DNA of 64,000 nt from Sphingobacterium gobiense (GCF_002980575.1 NZ_PVBS01000005.1:62001-126000), one strand, 5' to 3'; shown: positions 45,461-54,516, counted from the first letter of the stretch. The notes: generated by a model not told the origin, from the letters alone. Program-made: numbers and translations.

Positions 45461-45534
45461 CGGTCTGGACGGGACTCGAACCCGCGACCCCATGCGTGAC
45501 AGGCATGTATTCTAACCAGCTGAACTACCAGACC
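45461..45534 (-). tRNA. tRNA-Asp (anticodon GTC), copy 1
   Basis: Identical 74-nt sequence and structure to the copy 69 bp downstream on the minus strand; the flanks are alike only for about 5-7 bp. A TATATTTG box (plus 45561-45568) about 27 bp upstream may be its promoter, so both tRNAs may be processed from one transcript. Confidence 0.97.
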
Positions 45535-45560
45535 TCATTTCCTTCCCGTTTGAAGGTGTG

Positions 45561-45568
45561 CAAATATA
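45561..45568 (-). promoter_or_regulatory. Candidate -7 box of the tRNA-Asp genes
   Basis: Minus-strand TATATTTG matches TAnnTTTG and lies 27 nt before the tRNA 5' end. No good -33 TTG is present at the normal distance. Confidence 0.4.
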
Positions 45569-45607
45569 GGTGTATTTTACAGAATGTCGAAATTTTTTTG
45601 AAAAAAT

Positions 45608-46681
45608 TTAATCCACTGCTCCCTCTTTCATTTTCTCTGCATTTTCTGCAAATTGTAGGGCATCTATAATACCCTGAATATCACCATCCATAACGGCGGG
45701 GAGATTATAGAGCGTCATACCGATACGGTGTTCAGTAACGCGTCCCTGCGGATAATTGTATGTCCGTACCTTGGCAGAACGGTCTCCCGTAGATACCATT
45801 GTTTTACGTTTAGCCGCTACATCACCATGTTTTTTCTGAACCTCCAGCTCGTATAACTTATTTCGAAGCATCTCCATCGCAAGTTCCCGATTGGCTAACT
45901 GGGACCGTTCAACCTGGCACACCACAACAATGCCAGAAGGCTTGTGTGTCAATTGCACCTTCGTCTCTACTTTGTTGACGTTTTGTCCACCGGCTCCCCC
46001 CGAACGAGAGGTTTGGAGTTCAATGTCGCCGGGGTTCAATTCGACATCGACATCTTCTGCTTCCGGCAAAACAGCTACCGACGCTGCGGATGTATGGACA
46101 CGCCCCTGCGTTTCAGTATCTGGAACACGCTGTACGCGGTGTACACCCGATTCATATTTCAATTGACCATATACATCCTCGCCGAGGACTTTTAAAATGA
46201 CTTCCTTATATCCACCAGACGTTCCTTCAGTCACATCCATTACTTCTGTGCGCCAGCCCTTTGTTTCAAAAAAACGGGTATACATCCTATACAAATCACC
46301 AGCGAATAGAGCGGCTTCATCACCTCCTGTACCACCTCGAATTTCAATAATCGCATTTTTTCCGTCTTCAGGATCCTTAGGGATAAGCATCAATCGAATT
46401 TCTTCTTCTTTTTCCTCTTTTTCTGTCAGTAAGAGGTCGAGCTCTTCTTTCGCCATCTCCCGTAGCTCCTGATCTTTTTCATTAGCGAGTATATCTTTGC
46501 TTGTATCGATATTACTAACGATATTTTTATAGATGTGATATTGCTCTACGATTTTCCCCAAGTCTTTATACTCCTTATTCAACTTGGCAAAACGCTTCAT
46601 ATCATTGATCGTATCGGGATTACTTAATTCGGCCTCCACCTCTTCCCAACGTCCTTTTATAGCTTGTAGTTTCTCTAACAT
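45608..46681 (-). CDS. prfA: Peptide chain release factor 1
   Basis: Recognises UAA and UAG and triggers peptide release. The GGQ motif is at residues 231-233 ([11 protein letters not shown]) and the codon-recognition tripeptide region PDT at 187-189 (RF1-type PxT, not SPF of RF2). Length 357 aa with the start [19 protein letters not shown] at 46681; the frame extends to 46825, but that part is not family-like and overlaps the exporter gene. A -7-like box TACTTTTG (plus 46733-46740) supports this start. Confidence 0.96.
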   Translation of the reverse strand: MLEKLQAIKGRWEEVEAELSNPDTINDMKRFAKLNKEYKDLGKIVEQYHIYKNIVSNIDTSKDILANEKDQELREMAKEELDLLLTEKEEKEEEIRLMLIPKDPEDGKNAIIEIRGGTGGDEAALFAGDLYRMYTRFFETKGWRTEVMDVTEGTSGGYKEVILKVLGEDVYGQLKYESGVHRVQRVPDTETQGRVHTSAASVAVLPEAEDVDVELNPGDIELQTSRSGGAGGQNVNKVETKVQLTHKPSGIVVVCQVERSQLANRELAMEMLRNKLYELEVQKKHGDVAAKRKTMVSTGDRSAKVRTYNYPQGRVTEHRIGMTLYNLPAVMDGDIQGIIDALQFAENAEKMKEGAVD

Positions 46682-46755
46682 AGTGCGTAATGCTCTTAAA
46701 AAGGGAAAGGTATTTCCCATCTTTATCAGGCACAAAAGTACGTATTTTTTTGGTA

Positions 46756-47085
46756 TTAATGTGCGGAAACCACCTTGAGGCCAATAATTGAGGTGATCAA
46801 TGTCAAAATAAAAAATACGCGCCAAAAATCAGTTGGTTCTTTAAATATAAAAATACCTACCAACACCGTCCCCACGGCACCGATGCCCGTCCAAACAGCA
46901 TAAGCCGTTCCGAGCGGGAGCGCCTGGGTGGCTTTCATCAACAGCAGCATGCTGACGGTCAGACATAAGCCAAAGCCTCCATACCAAAGGTACATTTCTG
47001 TTCCAGTTGTGTGTTTAGCTTTTCCCAAGCACGATGTAAATCCCACTTCAAATAATCCCGCAATAATTAATATAATCCAGTTCAT
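46756..47085 (-). CDS. SMR family exporter, Gdx/SugE type
   Basis: A 109-residue small multidrug resistance protein with four membrane helices. It starts [20 protein letters not shown], with the essential Glu13 of the family, and the [20 protein letters not shown] segment is close to SugE/Gdx, the guanidinium exporters, rather than EmrE. Function as a guanidinium or quaternary-ammonium exporter is inferred from this likeness. The gene stands alone between prfA and the oxidoreductase gene. Confidence 0.88.
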   Translation of the reverse strand: MNWIILIIAGLFEVGFTSCLGKAKHTTGTEMYLWYGGFGLCLTVSMLLLMKATQALPLGTAYAVWTGIGAVGTVLVGIFIFKEPTDFWRVFFILTLITSIIGLKVVSAH

Positions 47086-47168
47086 AGTTCTTTATTATCT
47101 ACAACAAAGATCTGGATACAAAAACAGAATCCTTTTTACAAATGATAAAAAACGAAGGTTATTATTCA

Positions 47169-48566
47169 CTACCCTCGTTTGACCTTTGGCTTTAAATCAG
47201 TCAATGAGCCGATTTTGACAGGCCCTCCCTGCTCGATACTACGACGGGCGGCGACACCAATCAGAATAGACATCACACCATCTCGTAGACCAGCGGAATG
47301 GCCATATGGATCAGGAGCTTCTGATTGTTTGAACAATTTATCATGCAAGCGACGATCGCCACCGCCATGACCAGCACGCTCGCTAGCTACCTGAATGATC
47401 TGATAATCCTGCCAGTTCTTATAAAGTACAAGTGGTTCATGAATGACGTCAACGTTTTCGACCTGCTGCATCTCCGCAGCATGCAAACTTTCTTGATCCA
47501 AACTGTCATTTTTCATCCACGGGATGTCAAGCCAAGCTTCGATACGCCCTTTTTGTCCATTAAAGGCAATACGCCAGCCCTCAAACGGGGAATAAGTAGT
47601 CAGCGAGTAATTGGCGATAGCACCATTCGCATATTTAATTTGCGCTGACATCTTGTCGTAAATATCAATTTCATTTCGATAAACACATCCATCTCGGACA
47701 TACCCGTCATGTGCTTCGTTAGCTACATATAGATTCATAGCATGGGAATCTTTGGTGATGTCCCAATAGTAATTGCACTCTTTTTTATATGTGCAACTTC
47801 GACAATTTGCTCCTCTGAATGCCCCATTTTTACCATAGTGCTCCAACGCACCATAAGCAAATACTTCATCCGGCTCCGAATCCAACCACCAATTGAGTAG
47901 ATCAAAATGATGCGTAGCCTTATGTATCCATAAAGATCCGCCCTTATCCATCAGCCCGTGCCAACGGCGGAAATAAGACGCACCATGATGGACATTGAGA
48001 TACCAATTGAAATCGACCGAAGTAATTTCCCCGATTTCTCCGTTCATGATCAACTCTTTGATTTTCGTCATATAGGGGCTCCACCGATAATTGAACCCTA
48101 CAATCAGCTTTTTACCGTACTGGCGTTCAGCATCCAGAATTGCTTGCGCTTTTACTTCATCGGTCGTTAGCGGTTTCTCAGTGAGCACGTCACAACCAGC
48201 AGCTAGCCCCCCGATAATCTGCTCATGGTGAGATGAATCTGTCGTACACACGATAACCAAGTCTGGTTTCGTCTCGCGCAGCATTTCCTCAAAGCTCACG
48301 AAGGTGGGACAGTTCACTTTCATGTATTCCTTCCCGTACTGTAGCCTACCTGGGTTGATATCACTTAGACCTACAAATTCCAGTTGGTCTGGATACTGTT
48401 CTACCAAACGACGACCCCAAAAGGAAATACCCCGTATACCCGTACCCACCAAAGTAACCCTAAGTTTACGGCGTAGGCCGAACGCGTTGGCGGGCAGCGA
48501 TACGGCCGATCCTGCGGCAAGCATAGCTAAAGCGTGCAAAAATGATCTTCTCGAAAAATTCTCCAT
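47169..48566 (-). CDS. Gfo/Idh/MocA family oxidoreductase with Tat signal
   Basis: A 465-residue NAD(P)-dependent sugar dehydrogenase-like protein. A twin-arginine signal (RRSFLHALAMLAAGSAV) predicts folded export. The Rossmann domain begins with VTLVGTGIRGISFWGRRLVE, the EKPL motif (LTEKPLTTDEV) is intact, and the C-terminal domain follows. A Cys cluster (CRSCTYKKEC) with spacing C-x2-C-x5-C is unusual and may bind metal. The substrate is unknown; such proteins commonly act on sugars or polyols. A possible -7 box is at plus 48649-48656. Confidence 0.9.
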   Translation of the reverse strand: MENFSRRSFLHALAMLAAGSAVSLPANAFGLRRKLRVTLVGTGIRGISFWGRRLVEQYPDQLEFVGLSDINPGRLQYGKEYMKVNCPTFVSFEEMLRETKPDLVIVCTTDSSHHEQIIGGLAAGCDVLTEKPLTTDEVKAQAILDAERQYGKKLIVGFNYRWSPYMTKIKELIMNGEIGEITSVDFNWYLNVHHGASYFRRWHGLMDKGGSLWIHKATHHFDLLNWWLDSEPDEVFAYGALEHYGKNGAFRGANCRSCTYKKECNYYWDITKDSHAMNLYVANEAHDGYVRDGCVYRNEIDIYDKMSAQIKYANGAIANYSLTTYSPFEGWRIAFNGQKGRIEAWLDIPWMKNDSLDQESLHAAEMQQVENVDVIHEPLVLYKNWQDYQIIQVASERAGHGGGDRRLHDKLFKQSEAPDPYGHSAGLRDGVMSILIGVAARRSIEQGGPVKIGSLTDLKPKVKRG

Positions 48567-48711
48567 GTTATTTCCGTTTATAATAGTTTATGCTGTTTTC
48601 AAACTTTCACAGTTAGTAATCCAAAATAAGAAAAAACTTGGGATCAACCAAATATAACCGAGCACTCCCCTCCCCCGGGCATAAATTTATTTTCAAGAAT
48701 AGTAGCATAGC

Positions 48712-48743
48712 AAAAAAGAAGGTGCGATTTTCATCGCACCTTC
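48712..48743 (-). terminator. Terminator after the glycogen-synthase-like gene
   Basis: GAAGGTGCGAT (48718-48728) pairs with ATCGCACCTTC (48733-48743) over a 4-nt loop; on the minus strand it is followed by a run of T. Confidence 0.85.
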
Positions 48744-48781
48744 AACCTTTAAAATTATAAAAACTACTAATTATGAAAAAA

Positions 48782-49612
48782 CTAAGCAGTCTCCTCTACA
48801 TCAGCTGTGGAAAACTCCTCGAATACTTCTGCAAACCCTTCATAGTCCGCATCTCCTTGAGGCGAGAAACTACGGATCCCGTTCTCTTCCACATAGATTT
48901 TAAGTTCGGGATGTATATCTCCGTCAGCAAATACAGCTATATCGGTGTAGGAAAGCGCTCCTTTGTATAGGTCTACATACGATCCTTCACCATAAGGGCC
49001 TGCTTCCTCAACATGCATATCACTTTGCGACGCCATTTCCCCGTATTTACTTCCAATAGTATCAAAGTCTTCGTTCGCGTAAAGGGAATACATCACTTTG
49101 GCATCCTTGAATGTAGGATCATCTTTGTAAGCCGTTTTCAAATAAGCCGGAACCATAGCGGAAAACCAACCATGGCAGTGCACTACGTCCGGTGACCATC
49201 CTAACTTCTTCACAGTCTCTAATACACCTTTACAGAAGAACAGCGAACGTTCGTTGTTGTCTGTAAAAAACGCACCTTTGTCGTCACGAAAAACCTTTTT
49301 CCGCTGAAAATACTCTTCATTATCTAAAAAATACACCTGCATGCGTGCAGTGGGTAATGAAGCAACCTTAATAATGAGCGGATTGTCATTGTTATCCACC
49401 ACGATGTTCATTCCCGACAACCTTATCACTTCATGAAGCCGATTTCTGCGCTCATTAATATTACCGAAACGCGGCATCAAAATACGGATTTCAAATCCTT
49501 TTTCTTGCATCGCTTGTGGTAATTGGCGTGTTATTTCAGAAATTTTGCTTATTTCAAGGAAAGGCGACATCTCATGGGTTACAAACAATATTTTCGTTTT
49601 TGCCATCTCCAA
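48782..49612 (-). CDS. Glycogen/starch synthase N-terminal domain protein (single-domain GT5 homologue)
   Basis: A 276-residue protein matching only the N-terminal (GT5) half of bacterial glycogen synthases. It has TKILFVTHEMSPFLEISKIS, LMPRFGNINERRNRLHEV and PDVVHCHGWFSAMVPAYLK. The ADP-glucose-binding KTGGL-type loop reads KISEI, and the C-terminal Rossmann domain is missing, so classical synthase activity is unlikely. The C-terminus is acidic. The gene is divergent from panC, a neighbour that I recall being conserved in Bacteroidota. Function unknown. Confidence 0.85.
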   Translation of the reverse strand: MEMAKTKILFVTHEMSPFLEISKISEITRQLPQAMQEKGFEIRILMPRFGNINERRNRLHEVIRLSGMNIVVDNNDNPLIIKVASLPTARMQVYFLDNEEYFQRKKVFRDDKGAFFTDNNERSLFFCKGVLETVKKLGWSPDVVHCHGWFSAMVPAYLKTAYKDDPTFKDAKVMYSLYANEDFDTIGSKYGEMASQSDMHVEEAGPYGEGSYVDLYKGALSYTDIAVFADGDIHPELKIYVEENGIRSFSPQGDADYEGFAEVFEEFSTADVEETA

Positions 49613-49648
49613 TTCTTTTTTTATTTATCGAACAGTAAAATCGGTCCA

Positions 49649-49679
49649 CAAAGATACGACTTTTTTATGAATTTTACAA
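49649..49679 (-). promoter_or_regulatory. Promoter of the glycogen-synthase-like gene
   Basis: Minus-strand TTG (plus 49677-49679) and TATCTTTG (plus 49649-49656) with 20-nt spacing match the Bacteroidota consensus. The predicted start lies about 30 nt before the ATG. Confidence 0.7.
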
Positions 49680-49750
49680 TTCATTAAGTTTCATCCCTTT
49701 ATATTACCAATTTATTTCCGCAAATTTGCGCCCTTATTTAACGTTTTGCG

Positions 49751-50596
49751 GTGAGGATATTTAGAACAAAACAGGCCCTTCAAAGTTACCTTGATGAATT
49801 GCGTGAAGCCAAGCAACGCGTAGCCCTTGTACCGACTATGGGGGCACTTCACGAGGGACACCTTACATTAGTAAAAGAAGCCCAACAAATTGCTGATGTT
49901 GTGGTCTGTAGTATTTTTGTAAATCCCACGCAATTTAATGATCCGGGCGATCTTGAAAGGTATCCACGCCCGGAAGAAAATGACCTACAATTGTTACAAA
50001 CAATCCACTGTGATATCGCATTTATGCCAACGGTGGAAGAAATGTATCCAGAAACCGAGGAGCCCTGGCACCTTGACCTCGGAAGCCTAGAAAAGGTATG
50101 GGAAGGAGAAAAGCGGCCGGGTCACTTTCAAGGTGTAACCCAGATTGTATATAAGCTGTTCAGCTTAGTTGAACCCGATGTTGCCTGCTTTGGCCAAAAA
50201 GATTTCCAGCAAATAATGGTTATCCAACGGTTAATTGAACTAAAAAAACTATCCGTCGTCCTCCATATTTGCCCTACAGTCAGAAACGAGAAGGGGCTCG
50301 CACTAAGCTCCCGCAATATGCGCCTTTCAGCGGAGGGAAAACATAAAGCACTGGCATTATATCGTTCGTTACGTCATATCGAACGTTATTTCGAGGTCCG
50401 CAATCTAAACACACTTCGAACAGAAGCACTAGACATCCTCCATCAAGAGGGAGAAATAGATGTCGAATATTTAGCCATCTGTGAAACGCGTTCGTTACAA
50501 GAAGTCGACCAGATCGAGCCCAGAAAAAAGCATGTTGCGTTACTGGTTGCTTGGATAGAAGGCGTAAGGTTGATAGACAATATGTTATTGGATTAA
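49751..50596 (+). CDS. panC: Pantothenate synthetase
   Basis: Joins pantoate and beta-alanine with ATP to form pantothenate. The HIGH-like ATP motif is in PTMGALHEGHLTLV, and FVNPTQFNDPGDLERYPR and CFGQKDFQQIMVI contact the substrates; the KMSKS-like motif is near ALSSRNMRLS. The start is GTG (49751), giving 281 aa. A CGCAAATTTGCG palindrome (49719-49730) lies 20 bp upstream. It is followed by panD after 23 bp. Confidence 0.96.
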   Translation: MRIFRTKQALQSYLDELREAKQRVALVPTMGALHEGHLTLVKEAQQIADVVVCSIFVNPTQFNDPGDLERYPRPEENDLQLLQTIHCDIAFMPTVEEMYPETEEPWHLDLGSLEKVWEGEKRPGHFQGVTQIVYKLFSLVEPDVACFGQKDFQQIMVIQRLIELKKLSVVLHICPTVRNEKGLALSSRNMRLSAEGKHKALALYRSLRHIERYFEVRNLNTLRTEALDILHQEGEIDVEYLAICETRSLQEVDQIEPRKKHVALLVAWIEGVRLIDNMLLD

Positions 50597-50619
50597 AAAA
50601 TTTTAGGTAATTTTGTAAT

Positions 50620-50970
50620 ATGTTGATTGAAGTAATGAAATCAAAGATTCATCGGGTTCGTGTTACGCAGGCGGAACTGAACTACGTGGGAAGCATCACG
50701 ATTGATGAGGATTTGATGGATGCAGCAAATATTGTTGCGAACGAAAAGGTGCAGATTGTAAACAACAATAACGGGGCTCGGCTAGAGACTTATGTTATTC
50801 CGGGTGAACGCGGCAAAGGCACTATCTGTCTTAACGGCGCGGCCGCACGGTTGGTACAGGTCGGTGATATTATTATTATCATTTCTTATGCGAGCATGAC
50901 ACCTGAAGAAGCGAAAGTACACAAGCCTGCTCTGCTATTTCCAGACCATAACAATAAATTGACACTGTAG
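50620..50970 (+). CDS. panD: Aspartate 1-decarboxylase
   Basis: Makes beta-alanine from aspartate for pantothenate synthesis. It is a pyruvoyl enzyme made by self-cleavage; the cleavage site is Gly24-Ser25 in [13 protein letters not shown], and the [17 protein letters not shown] region completes the active site. Length 116 aa. It forms an operon with panC, supplying the second substrate of PanC. Confidence 0.97.
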   Translation: MLIEVMKSKIHRVRVTQAELNYVGSITIDEDLMDAANIVANEKVQIVNNNNGARLETYVIPGERGKGTICLNGAAARLVQVGDIIIIISYASMTPEEAKVHKPALLFPDHNNKLTL

Positions 50971-51018
50971 TTCTGATAGCATTTCGTAACTTCGCAGATA
51001 ACAACGTACGATATCGTC

Positions 51019-51393
51019 ATGCATAAATTAAGTAACACATATCGCATTTTCATCGCTTGGTCATTAAGCGTATGGATGGTGGCTATTATCACCAGCGGTG
51101 TCGTATTTATGCACAAGGAAGTCACCTCAACAGGAGAGATTGTTACACACATTCACCCCTATGACTTTACTAAAAAGGGACACCCTGACCATCATCACCA
51201 TTCTGATGATGAAATACATTTCTTAGATGTCGTATTCGCAGGCGTATTCGTAGCAAATGATTTGCAAGCATTCGAACTCGCTATCGCTCCGATTAAGCTT
51301 TGTATACATTATGCAGAGTTAACGGAAAACGCGCCTTCCACCCCACTCATTCACTACGACTTACGGGGACCACCCGCCCTTCTTTTATCCTAA
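51019..51393 (+). CDS. Small His-rich membrane protein of unknown function
   Basis: A 124-residue protein with one hydrophobic segment (about 10-30) and then a His-rich stretch (about 42-65) holding HIHP and HPDHHHHSDDEIH, which could bind metal ions. The C-terminus YDLRGPPALLLS resembles the LRGPP ends of small Bacteroidota proteins near metal-transport genes. It precedes a TonB-dependent receptor on the same strand. I do not know a named family; a role in metal binding or sensing at the envelope is inferred. Confidence 0.7.
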   Translation: MHKLSNTYRIFIAWSLSVWMVAIITSGVVFMHKEVTSTGEIVTHIHPYDFTKKGHPDHHHHSDDEIHFLDVVFAGVFVANDLQAFELAIAPIKLCIHYAELTENAPSTPLIHYDLRGPPALLLS

Positions 51394-51528
51394 CCCCAAC
51401 TTCCGAAGATCCACCGGAAAGTTAACTAAACGCATTTATTATTACACTATAAGGTCGGCATCATATGGTGGTTTCATTCACTTCCTGCATACCTTGATTG
51501 CTCGCTCCCTTAGCACCTATCACCGTAA

Positions 51529-51543
51529 TGTTATTACATAACA
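51529..51543. promoter_or_regulatory. Zur-like palindrome upstream of the TonB-dependent receptor
   Basis: TGTTATTACATAACA is a perfect inverted repeat (6-bp arms, 3-nt centre). Its arms equal the core of the enterobacterial Zur box (TGTTAT-N3-ATAACA). It lies 56 bp before the receptor ATG, a likely operator position. Binding by a Fur-family regulator is an inference. Confidence 0.5.
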
Positions 51544-51598
51544 AAAACACGGACTTCATGATTGTGTTATGGTCGTGAGCTTAACATGAATTACTTAC

Positions 51599-53947
51599 AT
51601 GACAAAAAGATACAACTATAAGCTTTTTCTTTTAGCTTTACTTTATATATTTCCTATCGCCCTATTCTCACAAACATCATTGAACGGAAAAGTAACGGGG
51701 CCGGATGGTAACCCCATCGGTCAAGCTACAGTACTTGTAGACGGCTCCGGCAGCGCTACCTCAACGAATGAGCACGGAGAATTTATGCTATCCGGCGTGT
51801 CAAATGGAAAAACAACAATCATCACGCGTGCTGTCGGTTACCAAACGAACAGAAAAACAGTGCCCAGTAGTACAAACGACGTTTTGCATATTATCTTACA
51901 GGAAGACAACTTAAATTTAAATGAGGTCGTCGTCAGTGCCACCCGTTATGGTCTTGACCGGCGTGACGCCCCTGTCGTTGTGAACGTATTAAGCCCTAAG
52001 CTTTTCAATGCTACACAATCTGTAGCCATGTCGGAGACCTTAAACTACCAGCCCGGCGTGCGCGTGGAAAACAACTGTCAAAACTGCGGATTCTCTCAAG
52101 TGCGACTGAACGGGATGGAGGGGGCTTACTCCCAAATACTGATCAACAGTCGTTCGGTATTTAGTGCCTTAAATAGTGTCTATGGACTGGATCAAATCCC
52201 AACCAGCATGATCGACCGCATCGAAGTCGTCAGAAGTGGTGGATCTGCGCTCTTTGGTGCTAATGCCATCGCCGGAACCATCAATATCATTACGAAAGAT
52301 CCCATAGAAAATGACTGGCAGGTAAAATCCACCAACTCCCTAATTGATGGCAGTGCATGGGATAATACGATCGACTTCAACACTTCCACCGTGACAGACG
52401 ATTTACGCGTAGGGGTTACTTTCTACGGGATGCACCGCAACCGGGAGGCTTGGGATGCCAATGGCGACGGATTCTCGGAAATGACGAAGCTACGCAACAC
52501 GACTTTTGGCACGAAAGCTTTTTTTAAACCGTCCGAATACGATAAAATCACGGTGGACCTGAGCGTACTGAACGAGTTTCGCCGTGGGGGCGACCGACTG
52601 GAAATCGCGCCGCATTTTACCGATATTACGGAGCAGCTCCAGACCAACTCCTTCATCGGTGGGGCCACGTACGATCATTACTCCCAAAACTGGAAACATA
52701 AAATATCGATTTACGCATCGGCTCAAAAAAGCACGCGCGACAGCTACTACGGTGGTTTAGGCGGTTCCAGAACGCGTCAGGATAGTATTACCGCGGCAAA
52801 CGCCTACGGCGTTACAAACGACTTTGCTATGGTTGCCGGCGGACAATACACCTATACCTTCGCAAAAGATGTGTTGACAGCCGGCGTAGAGCTTACCACC
52901 AACAAGACCACCGATGATATCCCTGGCTACGACCGGAATATAGACCAAAAGACGCAGGGTATTGGCAGTTACGCGCAGTACGAGTGGAAGGTTGCCGAGC
53001 CATTAAAACTTCTAGTCGGTGCCCGCTACGATTACACCAAGGTGGATGGAAAATATAGCCTCTTGCAGCACCATCGTACCTCAGACGAAAGCTTTGGCAC
53101 CTTTAGTCCACGTTTCACTTTACTATACGATATCCATCCTGAATTGCAGTTCCGTGGTGGATATGCCCGGGGATTTCGCGCTCCACAAGCCTTCAACGAA
53201 GATATGCACGTCACCTCGGTCGCCGGCGAGCAAGTATTTGTCCTGATGGGGCAAGACCTAAAAACGGAAACTTCCGATGCATATACCGGATCGTTTAATT
53301 ACACCCGAAATTTCGGCAACACCCAGACAAGCCTGTTGGTAGAGGGCTTCTATACAGCACTGCATAACCAATTCATGAATGTGCGGACCGCAGAGGAAGA
53401 CGCCATTATTCTTGAAGAAATGCGCAATGGGACGGGCGCAACCGTCTATGGTTCCAATATAGAATTGAGTATCGCTCCTTCCAGTGCTGTTACTTTTCAG
53501 GCCGGGGGGACTATACAACGCTCGAAATACAACGAGGAGCAGATCATCTTTGAAGCCGAAAACCCGGCGGATGATGTCGCTACTGTGCGCTTTCTACGCA
53601 CGCCAAACACCTATGGTTACTTGAACACGAATATCAAAGCGACTAAACAATTCGCCGTCGATGTAACTGGTGTGTATACTGGCAGCATGATTGCACCGCA
53701 TTACCAGGCGGATCAGACGCTCCTGCTCAAAACGACTCGAGATTTCATGGAAATGAACCTGCGTTTAGGTTATACACTACCCATACGGAAGGAATTTAGC
53801 GTAGAATTGTTTGGGGGTATACAAAATATATTTAACGCTTTCCAAAAGGATTTCGATAGTGGTCCATTACGCGACTCTGATTATGTTTACGGACCAGCAA
53901 AACCACGAACATTTACTTTCGGAATCAGGATTGGCCATTTTCATTAA
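51599..53947 (+). CDS. TonB-dependent outer-membrane receptor
   Basis: A 782-residue receptor for TonB-driven uptake. Signal peptide (to about residue 25), CarboxypepD_reg-like domain (about 27-102), a TonB-box-like segment LNEVVVSATR (108-116), plug (about 120-235, LNGMEGAYSQILINSRSVFS, EVVRSGGSALFGANAIAG) and a 22-strand-type barrel ending in an aromatic residue. Two plug cysteines in NCQNCGF (C160, C163) form a CxxC. With the His-rich neighbour and Zur-like site, a metal or metallophore ligand is plausible; cobalamin or siderophore are alternatives. Confidence 0.93.
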   Translation: MTKRYNYKLFLLALLYIFPIALFSQTSLNGKVTGPDGNPIGQATVLVDGSGSATSTNEHGEFMLSGVSNGKTTIITRAVGYQTNRKTVPSSTNDVLHIILQEDNLNLNEVVVSATRYGLDRRDAPVVVNVLSPKLFNATQSVAMSETLNYQPGVRVENNCQNCGFSQVRLNGMEGAYSQILINSRSVFSALNSVYGLDQIPTSMIDRIEVVRSGGSALFGANAIAGTINIITKDPIENDWQVKSTNSLIDGSAWDNTIDFNTSTVTDDLRVGVTFYGMHRNREAWDANGDGFSEMTKLRNTTFGTKAFFKPSEYDKITVDLSVLNEFRRGGDRLEIAPHFTDITEQLQTNSFIGGATYDHYSQNWKHKISIYASAQKSTRDSYYGGLGGSRTRQDSITAANAYGVTNDFAMVAGGQYTYTFAKDVLTAGVELTTNKTTDDIPGYDRNIDQKTQGIGSYAQYEWKVAEPLKLLVGARYDYTKVDGKYSLLQHHRTSDESFGTFSPRFTLLYDIHPELQFRGGYARGFRAPQAFNEDMHVTSVAGEQVFVLMGQDLKTETSDAYTGSFNYTRNFGNTQTSLLVEGFYTALHNQFMNVRTAEEDAIILEEMRNGTGATVYGSNIELSIAPSSAVTFQAGGTIQRSKYNEEQIIFEAENPADDVATVRFLRTPNTYGYLNTNIKATKQFAVDVTGVYTGSMIAPHYQADQTLLLKTTRDFMEMNLRLGYTLPIRKEFSVELFGGIQNIFNAFQKDFDSGPLRDSDYVYGPAKPRTFTFGIRIGHFH

Positions 53948-53955
53948 CATCATTT

Positions 53956-53983
53956 GTAGAGACGTCTGGTATGGCGTCTCTAC
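53956..53983 (+). repeat. Hairpin repeat after the receptor gene
   Basis: GTAGAGACG (53956-53964) pairs with CGTCTCTAC (53975-53983), 10-nt loop, 9 bp after the receptor stop. The core AGAGACGTCT...GGCGTCTCT also occurs at 40403-40426 with a different loop, so this looks like a dispersed hairpin element. It lacks a T-run and may allow read-through into the next gene. Confidence 0.65.
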
Positions 53984-54007
53984 TAAATTTAAGAAAGGAA
54001 CAATAGC

Positions 54008-54484
54008 ATGATACGTTATATAGGTACTATTATATTTTTTTTACTAAACCTATCAGCTTTTGCGCAGCAACAAAATACCGTCAACTGGCTTTCTTTTGAG
54101 CAGTTATCGGACTCGCTCGCGACAAAGCCCAAGAAGGTCCTGCTTTTTTTTCATACCGATTGGTGCGCCTATTGCCGTAAAATGCAAAAGGTCATTTTTA
54201 CGGATCCTGATGTTGTAAATGAGCTGAACAGTAACTATTATGCTGTACAATTTGATGCGGAAACTGTGGATACGATACACTTCGACGGACAAGTTGTTGT
54301 AAATGAGTCCTCCAAAAAACGTACAGGGCAATACCACAATATGGCAAAGCTGTTAGCCGCCCGCGATGGTAAACTTAGCTTTCCGACTACCCTGATCTTG
54401 GCTTCTGATTTCAACGTGGAACAGCGATTTTTTCAGTATGTAGACCGGAAGAAATTGATGAAAGCATTGAAGAATAAGCCTTAG
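54008..54484 (+). CDS. Periplasmic thioredoxin-like protein (CAYC)
   Basis: A 158-residue thioredoxin-fold protein with a signal peptide (RYIGTIIFFLLNLSAFAQ) and the redox motif HTDWCAYCRKMQK (CxxC at about 54-57); the cis-Pro segment is LSFPTTLIL. It is similar to the DUF255/thioredoxin_7 type secreted proteins of Bacteroidota. It lies 60 bp after the receptor, and may reduce cysteines of periplasmic or receptor proteins, such as the CxxC in the receptor plug; that link is an inference. Confidence 0.85.
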   Translation: MIRYIGTIIFFLLNLSAFAQQQNTVNWLSFEQLSDSLATKPKKVLLFFHTDWCAYCRKMQKVIFTDPDVVNELNSNYYAVQFDAETVDTIHFDGQVVVNESSKKRTGQYHNMAKLLAARDGKLSFPTTLILASDFNVEQRFFQYVDRKKLMKALKNKP

Positions 54485-54516
54485 ATATCCATAGCCGTTT
54501 TGCTTATAGCTAGCAT

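Noticed and set aside
46682-46825. 48-residue N-terminal extension of prfA
   Set aside because: Unlike RF1; it overlaps the SMR exporter gene and the -7-like box before prfA.
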